Positions 52,740-60,828 of a DNA stretch of 64,000 nt are shown in pieces. Under the pieces are notes generated by a model that saw nothing but the letters and a program-made list of their open reading frames with translations, was not told where the DNA came from and made no database searches. This DNA is from Candidatus Falkowbacteria bacterium (GTDB lineage: Bacteria > Patescibacteriota > Patescibacteriia > Patescibacteriales > Patescibacteriaceae). Location of the stretch: positions 1 through 64,000 of the forward strand of contig JAPLWA010000006.1 of NCBI GenBank assembly GCA_026396835.1. Reading direction: 5' to 3'. Each line of letters opens with the position of its first letter. Position 1 is the first letter of the stretch. Both the position numbers and the translations under genes were made by a program.

Positions 52740-53873
52740 ATGACCAAACCCGAAGAAACACAAGAGAGCCAATTTTTTATTAAAGACGCTTATTTTTTCA
52801 GTCTTTGGGTTTATGCTACTCGGGATTTCTGGCCTCAGCGATATTTTGGGTTTAGGGACTTATGTCTATGTAGTATGTGGCACTATTCTGAAACTTATGA
52901 GTTTTTGAAAAAAGCTTTTTCTAAGGCGGGCGTTAAAATGGGCTCTATAGGCCGTTATTCAGATGTGCCTGATGAAGATTTACATTTTCCGCCAAGCGAT
53001 GAGAGATTAAAGGATTATACACTTGAAGAAAAACAGGCAATCCTTGAAGCGTGTGGTTCGTTTGTTCACGACGGCGACATTACAATAGAACAGCTTGATT
53101 TACTCAAACCATTTTTCCCTAGCGTTTTGCCTCAGCTTTATTTTCAGCCCGATTTATCAGAAAAGGATATTAGTAAGCTGAGAGCGTTTTTAGATGAATA
53201 TATTGACCGTTTCTTAAATGGGGAGCTTATTATTTATGATAAAAATTGCTTGACCTTTGAAAGACAAAAAGCCGACTTTATTCAAGAGGTAAAATTCGGA
53301 CAATTTTTAGAAAAATACGGAAATAATTTTGTTATACGAGATTTTTCTTTTAAGGACAGTGATGGCGATGCTAAATACGGCACACTGTTTGTCCATACTT
53401 TATACGCACTTGAAAAACTTGGGTTTATTAAAGTTAGACGGTTATGGCAAGACAAAGAGATTACTGACACCGAAAGTAAAGCGTATGCTAGTATTATGGT
53501 TCTTGAGCCATTGTTAGAGGAAATGACAAGCAATTATAAAAAAGAAAATCCTGAAAACATTTTTGAGAAATACGAAGAAAGCCAAAACATTCTTCTATTC
53601 GCAGGCAAAGAAATTGAACTATCTAGAAAGAAAAAGCAGACCGACCCAGTTTTGCTTATCAAGACACTCTTGCAAGAACCTGAGCGTTATTGGCACGAAG
53701 ATGAAATAACAGAAGATTGGGGCTACAATGAAGAAGATGAAGTTAAAAAAAATAAAGTTTATTATGCGGCCAGAAAACTTAATGATTTGGTTCAGCTAAA
53801 GACAGGGATTAACGATTTTATAGACCATAATACTGATAAGTTTAGGATTAACCCAAAATATCTAAAAAGTTGA
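52740..53873 (+). CDS. Probable replication/partition protein of the mobile module
   Basis: 377 residues from the ATG at 52740 (MTKPEETQE), with AAGGAT as ribosome site. A longer frame upstream is not needed. Soluble, mixed, with a winged-helix-like C-terminus (RYWHEDEITEDWGYNEEDEVKKNKVYYAARKLNDLV). No family recognised. It is the first gene of the mobile module, upstream of a gene II-type replication protein, so an initiator or regulatory role is likely. A promoter-like TTGAAA-N17-TATACC with a GTATAC palindrome lies at about 52700-52725. Confidence 0.65.
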   Translation: MTKPEETQESQFFIKDAYFFSLWVYATRDFWPQRYFGFRDLCLCSMWHYSETYEFLKKAFSKAGVKMGSIGRYSDVPDEDLHFPPSDERLKDYTLEEKQAILEACGSFVHDGDITIEQLDLLKPFFPSVLPQLYFQPDLSEKDISKLRAFLDEYIDRFLNGELIIYDKNCLTFERQKADFIQEVKFGQFLEKYGNNFVIRDFSFKDSDGDAKYGTLFVHTLYALEKLGFIKVRRLWQDKEITDTESKAYASIMVLEPLLEEMTSNYKKENPENIFEKYEESQNILLFAGKEIELSRKKKQTDPVLLIKTLLQEPERYWHEDEITEDWGYNEEDEVKKNKVYYAARKLNDLVQLKTGINDFIDHNTDKFRINPKYLKS

Positions 53874-53950
53874 TAAACTTTTCATCAACTTGTCGTCAAC
53901 ATTTATCAACCGTCCATTTGTTAATCTGAGAGTATAATGCTCTCAGATTT
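53869..53950 (+). promoter_or_regulatory. Inverted repeats and hairpin upstream of the Rep gene
   Basis: GTTGATAAA (53869-53877) and its reverse complement TTTATCAAC (53902-53910) bracket ATCAAC/GTCAAC motifs, and AATCTGAGAG / CTCTCAGATT forms a hairpin (53923-53949) followed by TTTT. The hairpin probably terminates the 52740 gene. The repeats could be an origin. Confidence 0.45.
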
Positions 53951-54004
53951 TTTATGTCCGAAAAATGTCAGAAAAAACAAAATAACAACGACGACCATAT
54001 TTTA

Positions 54005-54121
54005 ATGGAAGCGTTTGATTTATCAGAAGAAGAAGTTTTAGAAGCAAAGTATAATTTGCTTGGTTTTTTTGGCACTCTGCAAAAGATAAAATGGCGACTA
54101 GAAAAGGAGGGTAAGTTATGA
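54005..54121 (+). CDS. Small protein before the Rep gene
   Basis: At least 38 residues (MEAFDLSEEEVLEAKYNLLG, ending RLEKEGKL). The stop codon overlaps the ATG of the Rep gene as ATGA, and AAAAGGAGGG inside it is the ribosome site of the Rep gene. A longer version with a start near 53953 depends on the exact base count at 53990-54002. Likely a small partner or leader ORF. No family recognised. Confidence 0.45.
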   Translation: MEAFDLSEEEVLEAKYNLLGFFGTLQKIKWRLEKEGKL

Positions 54122-55239
54122 TTGATAGTATTACTATTATTTTACAAGACGACCAATATAAGTTAGAAGAAAAAAATAAGCTGTATGGAAAAAAAGAGAT
54201 TGGTGGTAAGGGCTATGGAGTTAGCTCTCAAAATTGCGGAGAGTATTTGAAGCTTCAACATAAAAAAAGGCGATACTTTCCGTCTATAACACTATCAAAT
54301 AAAAAGGCAGGGCTAGGAGAAATTAAAGAAAGCTTAGAAATACAAATTTCTTTACCCAAGGCAATTTATGGCACGAATTTAGCAGAAATTGACGACGCAC
54401 AACTTGATAAAATTTATAGATTATTAAAGGGCTATTTAGAAGAGGTTGGCATAACAACGACAATAGATGAAATTAAAAAGGCAATAATTAGACGGGCTGA
54501 TTTTTCAAAGGTTATAGCATTGCCAAGCTACCTAGGCCAAGCTAATCAAGTTATTCATATTCTTTCAAGATTTAACTATAAACAACAATCTGATTTTACC
54601 CTTAAAGAATTTTATGACGGATGCGAGGGTATAGCTATGAAATTCTGGAATAACACACAGGGATATTGTATTTATGACAAATTCAGCGAAATTATAAACA
54701 ATGGATACACTGAAAATGAGAAAAAAATTATTGCATCAGTAAAACAAAATCAAACTCTAAGATGTGCTATAAAATTTGAACTTTCCCTACAAAGGAAAAC
54801 AAGCTTGGAGGCAGTTGTTTGGAGACGACTAAAAAATGGAAAAAAGAAAGATTTTACCCTAGAAGAGATATTAAACAAAGACCTAGCCAAAGGCATTTTA
54901 TTAGACAGCTTTAATAAAGTTTTTGATGACGTTTCAACAGGACTTGTTTCCTTATCAGAAATGGGAGAAAACGAACTTTTAACATATCTAGACCGCTCAA
55001 AAATAACTCAGTGTCAGCAAGACAAGCTGTTTCGCTGGGTGCGTATGGCTACTATATTTGGTGTAAAAGGAACTTGGGAGAAAATAAAGACAAACTATAA
55101 CGGAGGGAGCGTTAATCGGTTAAAAAAAGAGGTGTCTTTAATACTTACTGAGCTGGGAGAGATTGATAGTAAACTACCAAATTTAATAGCTTTTTTAAGG
55201 GAACAGCACGAAAAATTTGAAATTATAAAAACTGACTAA
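54118..55239 (+). CDS. Gene II/X-type phage or plasmid replication protein
   Basis: 373 residues. The N-terminal half contains SLEIQISLPKAIYGTNLAEIDDAQLDKIYRLLKGYLEEVGI followed by RRADFSKVIALPS, the pattern of filamentous-phage gene II/X replication proteins. The family nicks one strand at the origin and starts rolling-circle replication. It lies in the mobile module with an excisionase and recombinase, so an integrative element able to replicate as a circle is plausible. Family call is moderate. Confidence 0.6.
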   Translation: MIDSITIILQDDQYKLEEKNKLYGKKEIGGKGYGVSSQNCGEYLKLQHKKRRYFPSITLSNKKAGLGEIKESLEIQISLPKAIYGTNLAEIDDAQLDKIYRLLKGYLEEVGITTTIDEIKKAIIRRADFSKVIALPSYLGQANQVIHILSRFNYKQQSDFTLKEFYDGCEGIAMKFWNNTQGYCIYDKFSEIINNGYTENEKKIIASVKQNQTLRCAIKFELSLQRKTSLEAVVWRRLKNGKKKDFTLEEILNKDLAKGILLDSFNKVFDDVSTGLVSLSEMGENELLTYLDRSKITQCQQDKLFRWVRMATIFGVKGTWEKIKTNYNGGSVNRLKKEVSLILTELGEIDSKLPNLIAFLREQHEKFEIIKTD

Positions 55240-55247
55240 AAATCTAC

Positions 55248-55276
55248 TTGTCAACCATTGTTAAATGAGGTAAAAT
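55248..55276 (+). promoter_or_regulatory. Promoter of the excisionase and R-M genes
   Basis: TTGTCA (55248-55253), 17-base spacer, TAAAAT (55271-55276). A short hairpin (GCACG / CGTGC, about 55285-55298) follows in the leader. Confidence 0.65.
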
Positions 55277-55320
55277 GTAATTAAGCACGTTTCCGTGCTC
55301 AACAACCAAGCATTACCCCA

Positions 55321-55542
55321 ATGGACAAGCTAAATTTGGTTGGGCTAAAAACATATAAAAATATGACCGAAAAAAAAGAGTTTTATCTAGTTGAAGAGCT
55401 CGCCAAGAAAATAAGAGTTTCTAATATGACAATTTACCGATACATTAAGGCGGGTAAAATTTTAGCATATAAAATCGGCAAAGAATTCAGAATAGACGAA
55501 AATGAATTTACTAATTTTCTTAAAAAAGTAAGCACCAAATAA
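55321..55542 (+). CDS. Excisionase-like HTH_17 protein
   Basis: 73 residues; an internal ATG at 55363 (MTEKKEFYLVEELAKK) may be the real start. The HTH is FYLVEELAKKIRVSNMTIYRYIKAGKILAYKIGKEFRIDENEFTNFL, the MerR/excisionase-type winged helix. Such proteins direct excision or regulate the integrase. It is four bases upstream of the methyltransferase gene, one operon with the restriction genes. Could alternatively control the R-M genes. Confidence 0.78.
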   Translation: MDKLNLVGLKTYKNMTEKKEFYLVEELAKKIRVSNMTIYRYIKAGKILAYKIGKEFRIDENEFTNFLKKVSTK

Positions 55543-55546
55543 CACT

Positions 55547-56449
55547 ATGAAAACAAAGAAAAATAATAAAAAACCTAAGAACAAGAAATACACCTTTATT
55601 GACCTATTTGCTGGTATTGGCGGTTTTCATTTCGCATTTCATAATGTTGGTGCTGATTGTGTCTTTGCATCAGAATGGGACGAACCAGCAAGAAAAACAT
55701 ACCAAGCAAACTTTGAAAAAGTTAGCCCTAAACTGTTTTCATCAGGAAACTTTGTTGGAGATATTACAAAAATAGACAAAAAATCAATTCCTGATTTTGA
55801 TATTTTAACTGGTGGGTTTCCCTGCCAACCATTTAGCCAAGCTGGTTTCAAAAGGGGGTTTGAAGATACACGGGGCACATTGTTTTACGACATAGCTGAA
55901 ATTATACGTGTTAAAAAACCAAAGGCATTTTTTATTGAAAATGTTAAACACCTTTATGCTCACGATAATGGAAAAACGTTTGAAACTATAAAGAAAATTA
56001 TAACGGAAGAGCTCGGCTATTCTTTCTATCACAATATCGTAAAAGCATCAGAGCACGGGCTACCTCAAAATCGTCCTCGTTTATTTATGATTGGTTTTAG
56101 GGACAAAAAAATACCTTTTGAATTTCCTAAAAAAAGACCGCTTGCTTTTAATATGTCTGATGTATTTGGTGGTGCAAAGGTAAACAGAGAAATTGGATTT
56201 ACTCTAAGGGTTGGTGGTAAAGGTTCAAAAATTACAGATAGAAGAAACTGGGATAGTTATTTAGTAAATGGGAAAGTGAGAAGAATTACTCCAAAAGAGG
56301 GGAAAAAAATGCAGGGCTTCCCTGATGATTTTATGTTTCCTGTTTCAGATAGCCAAGCTATGAAGCAATTGGGCAACAGCGTTGCTATTTATGCAATACA
56401 AGATTATGCAAAAAAAGTTATTGAAGCACTAAAAAAACACTATGAATAA
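55547..56449 (+). CDS. C5 cytosine DNA methyltransferase (CCGG type predicted)
   Basis: 300 residues. Motif I FIDLFAGIGGFHFAF, motif IV GGFPCQPFSQAG with the catalytic Cys, motif VI ENVKHL, motif VIII QNRPRLFMIG and the C-terminal motif LGNSVAI. Short target-recognition domain around GFTLRVGGKGSK, VRRITPKEGKKMQGFP, typical of HpaII/MspI-like CCGG enzymes. It overlaps the HpaII-like endonuclease gene by eight bases, so the pair forms a type II R-M system. Protects the host from the partner enzyme. Confidence 0.88.
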   Translation: MKTKKNNKKPKNKKYTFIDLFAGIGGFHFAFHNVGADCVFASEWDEPARKTYQANFEKVSPKLFSSGNFVGDITKIDKKSIPDFDILTGGFPCQPFSQAGFKRGFEDTRGTLFYDIAEIIRVKKPKAFFIENVKHLYAHDNGKTFETIKKIITEELGYSFYHNIVKASEHGLPQNRPRLFMIGFRDKKIPFEFPKKRPLAFNMSDVFGGAKVNREIGFTLRVGGKGSKITDRRNWDSYLVNGKVRRITPKEGKKMQGFPDDFMFPVSDSQAMKQLGNSVAIYAIQDYAKKVIEALKKHYE

Positions 56450-57524
56450 TAAAAAACAAACAACAGGAAATGTTGGCGAATGGAGCGAACTATATGCTTT
56501 AGCTTTCCTTTTAGCAAACGGTGGTGTTTATGGTGCTGATAAAAACCAAAATAGAAAAGAGGATTTATTTTATAAAGTTTTGAAAATAATTTTTGCAGAA
56601 AAAATAGGTAAAGAAAAAATGACCTATGAAATCAACGATAAAGTTATTGATATTTTTACTGGCACGAAAAAACTAACCTCAATAAAGGTTCAAAAAATAC
56701 AAAGTATTTTGAAAAAAATGTTTGAAAGCTTATCAGCAAAAAATGAGGGACGAGCTTTCCCTCTAGTAGCTGGTTCTGAAATGATGCAAGTTTTACAAAA
56801 AGAAATTATAAAAGCATCTAGCTATAACAAAAAGGATTTAGACTTAGTAGTCTTTGATGTAAAAACCAAACGACCAAGCCCCGAGATTGGCTTTAGTATA
56901 AAATCACAACTTGGTAGCCCCTCAACTCTGATAAACGCATCAAAAGCAACAAACTTCACTTTTGAGGTTCTTGATGCAAATATGAAAATTCCGAAAGATT
57001 TACCTAAACTACACGACAAAAACGTAAAAGATAATATAAACTTATTGATAAATTCTGGTTTCAACATTGTATTTAATAAAGTTGACAGCAATACATTTCA
57101 AAATAATCTTTCCCTGATTGATAGCAATTTACCAGCTTATATTGCAAAAATACTTTTATCTTATTATTCAAAAGATGCAAATAATCTTTCTCCATTAGTT
57201 AATCTCAACTTTCCTACTACTGATAAACAGAGCAAACAGCCAACTCATAAGATAAAAGAGTTTCTAAGTATTATGGCCTTAGGAATGATGCCCAATACTG
57301 ATTGGAACGGAATACTTACAAGCTTGGGTGGCTTTTTATTAGTAAAAAAAGACGGCGACGTTCTTTGCTATTATTTATACAATCTAGAGGATTTTCAAGA
57401 GTATCTTTTGAATAACACTAAGCTTGATACGCCAAGCACGACAAGATACGGAATAGGAAAAATCATTGAAGAAAACGGTCGTTTCTTCATCAAACTGAAC
57501 TTACAAGTTAGATTTATAAAATAA
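56442..57524 (+). CDS. HpaII-family type II restriction endonuclease
   Basis: 360 residues, usual length of HpaII-type enzymes. The start NKKQTTGNVGEWSELYALAFLLANGGVYGAD fits HpaII family, and PEIGFSIKSQLGSPSTLINASKATNFTFE contains the catalytic-type E-x-K motif (E-I-G-F-S-I-K). Predicted target CCGG from the family and the paired methyltransferase, not tested. It is translated with the methyltransferase gene through an eight-base overlap. Confidence 0.85.
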   Translation: MNNKKQTTGNVGEWSELYALAFLLANGGVYGADKNQNRKEDLFYKVLKIIFAEKIGKEKMTYEINDKVIDIFTGTKKLTSIKVQKIQSILKKMFESLSAKNEGRAFPLVAGSEMMQVLQKEIIKASSYNKKDLDLVVFDVKTKRPSPEIGFSIKSQLGSPSTLINASKATNFTFEVLDANMKIPKDLPKLHDKNVKDNINLLINSGFNIVFNKVDSNTFQNNLSLIDSNLPAYIAKILLSYYSKDANNLSPLVNLNFPTTDKQSKQPTHKIKEFLSIMALGMMPNTDWNGILTSLGGFLLVKKDGDVLCYYLYNLEDFQEYLLNNTKLDTPSTTRYGIGKIIEENGRFFIKLNLQVRFIK

Positions 57525-57525
57525 T

Positions 57526-57603
57526 ATGAAAATAAAAACCGCAAAACCTGCAGACCTAAAAAAGGGTCCAATACGAATAGCAGAAACCTTATATGAGAAA
57601 TAA
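57526..57603 (+). CDS. Very short ORF, 25 residues
   Basis: Starts MKIKTAKPADLKKGPI and overlaps the start of the next gene. No ribosome site beyond AAAATA. May be a leader peptide or not translated. Listed because it fills the gap with an in-frame overlap; low certainty. Confidence 0.25.
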   Translation: MKIKTAKPADLKKGPIRIAETLYEK

Positions 57604-58066
57604 ACTTATCAAACTATTGAGATGCTTGGAAGACGAAAGTGGCTTCAAGAATGAATACACTGAGTTTTTTGAGCAATACGAATGTGATTACTCTGTTGAA
57701 GAGTATCTTGATTTTCCTGATTATAAATTTGTTATAAAGCGTTTCAACGACAAGCACTCTATAACTAAAGAAAATGGTTTGATTTCTCCTATTTCAAGCA
57801 ACAGTATTAGGGCAGAAATGAAAAGAATGGAAGCAGACGGACTTGTGATGATAGGCACACAGGAAGGAATAAAATATGCTACAACGGCAACCAATCAAGG
57901 ACCTGATTTTGATGAAGGTGCAAAGTTCACTATTGAAAGTATTGTCCTCACAACAAAAGGAAAAAGTAATTGGCGTTATTTCATCCATAAGGCAACGGAA
58001 AATCCAATCACAACTGTGTTGTCCTTAATCGCTATCATTATTTCCATAATTTCTTTATTTCTATGA
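57593..58066 (+). CDS. Hypothetical protein with C-terminal membrane anchor
   Basis: 157 residues. A soluble part (FEQYECDYSVEEYLDF, IRAEMKRMEADGLVMIGTQEGIKYATT) and one C-terminal helix (ITTVLSLIAIIISIISLFL). The tail-anchored form and an internal winged-helix-like stretch are visible. No family recognised. Between the restriction enzyme and the recombinase genes, so part of the module, possibly an immunity or regulatory protein. Confidence 0.65.
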   Translation: MRNKLIKLLRCLEDESGFKNEYTEFFEQYECDYSVEEYLDFPDYKFVIKRFNDKHSITKENGLISPISSNSIRAEMKRMEADGLVMIGTQEGIKYATTATNQGPDFDEGAKFTIESIVLTTKGKSNWRYFIHKATENPITTVLSLIAIIISIISLFL

Positions 58067-58134
58067 AAGCGATTATCTTAGCCCGAGAAATTGATAAAAA
58101 TGAAGAAATTGAAAAAGTAATTTTAAGAAAATAA
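58063..58134 (+). CDS. Very short ORF, 23 residues
   Basis: MKAIILAREIDKNEEIEKVI, overlapping the stop of the previous gene as ATGA. The start looks like the MKAIILAR opening of some serine recombinases, so it may be a leftover of an earlier recombinase start. No clear ribosome site. Low certainty. Confidence 0.3.
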   Translation: MKAIILAREIDKNEEIEKVILRK

Positions 58135-58139
58135 AAAAT

Positions 58140-59669
58140 ATGAAACAAGCTGTTATTTACGTCAGGGTTTCCTCAAGGGAGCAAAAGGAAGAGGGCTACT
58201 CAATACCCTCTCAAAAAAAATTGCTTTGGGATTATGCCAGAGTAAATGACTTTGAAATTGCCAAGGAGTTTGAAGACGACGAAACAGCTAAACGTTCGGG
58301 GCGAAGTAATTTTGGCGAAATGGTTGAATTTCTAAAAAAGAATAAAAAAATTGATACCATATTAGTTGAAAAAACAGACCGCCTATATCGCAACTTCAAA
58401 GATTACGTCATTATTGACGAGCTCAATGTCTCGGTTATTCTAGTTAAAGAAAATGAAAAAATTGGTAAGGATGCTTCATCTCATCAAAAGTTTATTCACG
58501 GCATTAAATTGTTAATGGCTAAAAATTATATTGATAACCTTAGCGAAGAAGTTAAAAAGGGCTTAAAAGAAAAAGCTGAGAGTGGAATTTTTCCTTGTAG
58601 CACTCCCCCGCTAGGTTATAAATTAGAAAAAAGAAACAACAAAAGCGTTTTAATTATTGATGATAAAAATAAAGATTTAGTTATTAAAATGTTTGAATGG
58701 TATGCTACGGGATTATACTCAATCAAAAATCTAACTAAAAAAATTGAAAGCGAGGGTTTGCTAATACTGGCTAATTTACCAAGCACTTCAAAAATAACAA
58801 CTTTAACTAAAAGCAGTATTCAGCGTATTCTAAGAAACCCCGTTTATTACGGCGATTTCTTTTGGAAAGGCAAAACTCATAAGGGCTCGCACGAACCATT
58901 GATAACCAAACAACTTTGGGACAAGGTGCAAAGTATTTTGGGTAGTTTTAGAAATAAAAAAGCATTATCTAAATATAATACCCAAGAATTTATTTATAAG
59001 GGTTTATTGGATTGCGGATATTGCGGAAGACACGTTATCGGCACAAGAAAAACCAAACCGAATGGCAAAAAATATGTTTATTATAACTGCACAAAGTTTA
59101 AGACAATTTGTGAGCAAACACCGATTAAGGAAGAGAAACTAGATGAGCAGGTTATAGGCAAGCTAGGAGGCCTTAAAATACCCCAGCAGGCGATTTCATA
59201 CGTAGCTAGCGGACTAAAGACCTCTTTGTATATGAAACGAGAAACAGAGGATAAAACAAAAGAATTTTTAGAAACTGAGAAAAAACGTTTGGAAAATAAT
59301 TTGAGCGTTTTATATGAAGACAGATTAGACGGCACAATAAGCAAAGAGTATTACTCACAAAAAGCCAGCGAGCTAGCAGACAGCATAAAAGACGTTGAGG
59401 GCAAAATAGCCAAGTATACGCAGGCCAACATTGATTATTACCAAACTGGCGTAGATATTCTAGAACTCGCAAATATGGCAAGTTTTCTTTATGAAAATGC
59501 AAATCCCGACGAAAGACAAGATTTACTAAATTTTCTACTCTTGAACTCAACACTAAAGGACAAAAACCTAACGATTACATACAAAAAACCCTTTGATAAG
59601 ATATACCAAAGGGCTCTGAGTTGCGATATGCGGAGCGGACGGGACTCGAACCCGCGACCTCTGCCGTGA
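58140..59669 (+). CDS. Large serine recombinase (integrase)
   Basis: 509 residues. Resolvase domain: AVIYVRVSSREQKEEGYSI with the catalytic Ser (about 10), VEKTDRLYRNFKD and the YxRxSS core. Recombinase domain (FVHGIKLLMAK..., SIQRILRNPVYYGDF) follows. Zinc ribbon DCGYCGRHVIG and C-terminal coiled coil. It performs site-specific integration. The last residues, MRSGRDSNPRPLP, read through tRNA-Asp on the opposite strand; the true functional end may be earlier. Presence next to tRNA-Asp supports integration there. Confidence 0.92.
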   Translation: MKQAVIYVRVSSREQKEEGYSIPSQKKLLWDYARVNDFEIAKEFEDDETAKRSGRSNFGEMVEFLKKNKKIDTILVEKTDRLYRNFKDYVIIDELNVSVILVKENEKIGKDASSHQKFIHGIKLLMAKNYIDNLSEEVKKGLKEKAESGIFPCSTPPLGYKLEKRNNKSVLIIDDKNKDLVIKMFEWYATGLYSIKNLTKKIESEGLLILANLPSTSKITTLTKSSIQRILRNPVYYGDFFWKGKTHKGSHEPLITKQLWDKVQSILGSFRNKKALSKYNTQEFIYKGLLDCGYCGRHVIGTRKTKPNGKKYVYYNCTKFKTICEQTPIKEEKLDEQVIGKLGGLKIPQQAISYVASGLKTSLYMKRETEDKTKEFLETEKKRLENNLSVLYEDRLDGTISKEYYSQKASELADSIKDVEGKIAKYTQANIDYYQTGVDILELANMASFLYENANPDERQDLLNFLLLNSTLKDKNLTITYKKPFDKIYQRALSCDMRSGRDSNPRPLP

Positions 59670-59704
59670 CAGGGCAGCATTCTAACCAACTGAACTACCG
59701 CTCC
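59631..59704 (-). tRNA. tRNA-Asp (GTC)
   Basis: Acceptor GGAGCGG / CCGCTCC, anticodon loop CTGTCAC giving GTC, T-arm GCGGG-TTCGAGT-CCCGT. 74 bases, CCA not encoded. The recombinase coding sequence runs through its 3' half on the other strand. A broken copy lies at 59745-59806. Confidence 0.95.
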
Positions 59705-59744
59705 AAGGTAGTGAACTATTTACTTATTTATTTTATTAAAGATA

Positions 59745-59806
59745 GAGGGCAGCATTCTAACTTCACCCCGCCCATCTGGGCGGGGCAAGCTGAACTACCG
59801 CTCCAA
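59745..59806 (-). pseudogene. Broken tRNA-Asp fragment with D-loop insertion
   Basis: On the minus strand GGAGCGGTAGTTCAG... and ...GTTAGAATGCTGCCCT repeat the 5' half of tRNA-Asp, but the D-loop carries a 26-base insertion with the hairpin GCCCCGCCC / GGGCGGGGT. The anticodon and 3' half are missing. It may be an attachment-site remnant. Confidence 0.75.
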
Positions 59807-59811
59807 CGGTC

Positions 59812-59926
59812 GTCATCCTGAACTTGTTTCAGGATCCATGATAACGAATTTAACACGGAATAATAACTAGTAAGGCTATGTCGTATTACTACGAAATAAT
59901 GGATCCTGGCCTTCGCCAGGATGACA
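59812..59926. repeat. REP-like inverted pair (family B)
   Basis: Left unit CGTCATCCTGAACTTGTTTC-AGGATCCAT and right unit ATGGATCCTGG-CCTTCG-CCAGGATGACAC are inverted copies, each forming its own hairpin, around a 57-base centre. No protein coded. This resembles a BIME or MITE. Confidence 0.75.
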
Positions 59927-59987
59927 CAAAAAAACAATAAAATTACTAAACCATACTAACATCTAGGCAATAAACAGTCAATATAAG

Positions 59988-60662
59988 CTATTTCTTCTTC
60001 TTTCCCTTCTGTTCTGCTCTATATATAAAATAAGAATAAACTATTGGCACCACGGCAATAACCACGATAGTTATAATAAGCAGAGTTGCCTTATAAATAT
60101 CTTCAATCGGGAAAGCGCACAAAGTTAGCAGTACTCCGCCTAACAACATTAAACGCGCCATTAATTCGTTAGTTCTTTTCCAAACCGTAGGACTTTCCAT
60201 TGTCCAGGGTGTGCGCACACCAATCGCCCAATTCTGTTTAACTGACTTTATAAAATAGCCAATACCAATAAATAATAGACCAATTCCAACCGGCATCAAT
60301 GAGCCAACCGGAATATCAAAACCTAAACCAGTAGCGCTAATTAAAATATAAGTTACAAAAAAGAAAGTAACCATTAAATTCTTTAGGCCATGATAAGCTT
60401 CAACGAAGTTTGCATAATGCTCTTTCTTGGGATCAAAATAAGGCAAAGCTAAAAATAATAGATAAATTCCGATCATTAAAGCTGGCACAAACCAAGCGCC
60501 AAAGGTTCGACTACTATAGCCATCAACCTCGCCATTAAAACCCCAGTGCGATGGCACTAAGTTTGGTAAGTAAACTTGAAGATAAGAGCCGACACCAATT
60601 GAAATACCAATTAGAACAATCGGTAACCAATCAGTTTTCCAGCTGGGTTTTACAGGATTCAT
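59988..60662 (-). CDS. SdpI/DUF1648 family membrane protein
   Basis: 224 residues. DUF1648-type N-terminal segment with LVPSHWGFNGEVDGYSSR (about 35-52), then several membrane helices and the SdpI motif KQNWAIGVRTPWTMESPTVWKRTNELMARLM (about 145-175). SdpI binds the SDP toxin receptor in Bacillus; other members have unknown roles. Single gene with its own upstream gap. Confidence 0.88.
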   Translation of the reverse strand: MNPVKPSWKTDWLPIVLIGISIGVGSYLQVYLPNLVPSHWGFNGEVDGYSSRTFGAWFVPALMIGIYLLFLALPYFDPKKEHYANFVEAYHGLKNLMVTFFFVTYILISATGLGFDIPVGSLMPVGIGLLFIGIGYFIKSVKQNWAIGVRTPWTMESPTVWKRTNELMARLMLLGGVLLTLCAFPIEDIYKATLLIITIVVIAVVPIVYSYFIYRAEQKGKKKK

Positions 60663-60828
60663 AAAGACAATTTTAAATTATAAATTATAAATTTCAAAAT
60701 AATGACTTAATTTTAAATTTTTTAAACATTAACTCATTAAACATTGTTTTAAAATTTAGAATTTAGTATTTGAAATTAAAGACTACATCTGCTAACCTAT
60801 AACCATATTATAACACTTTTTACCATTT

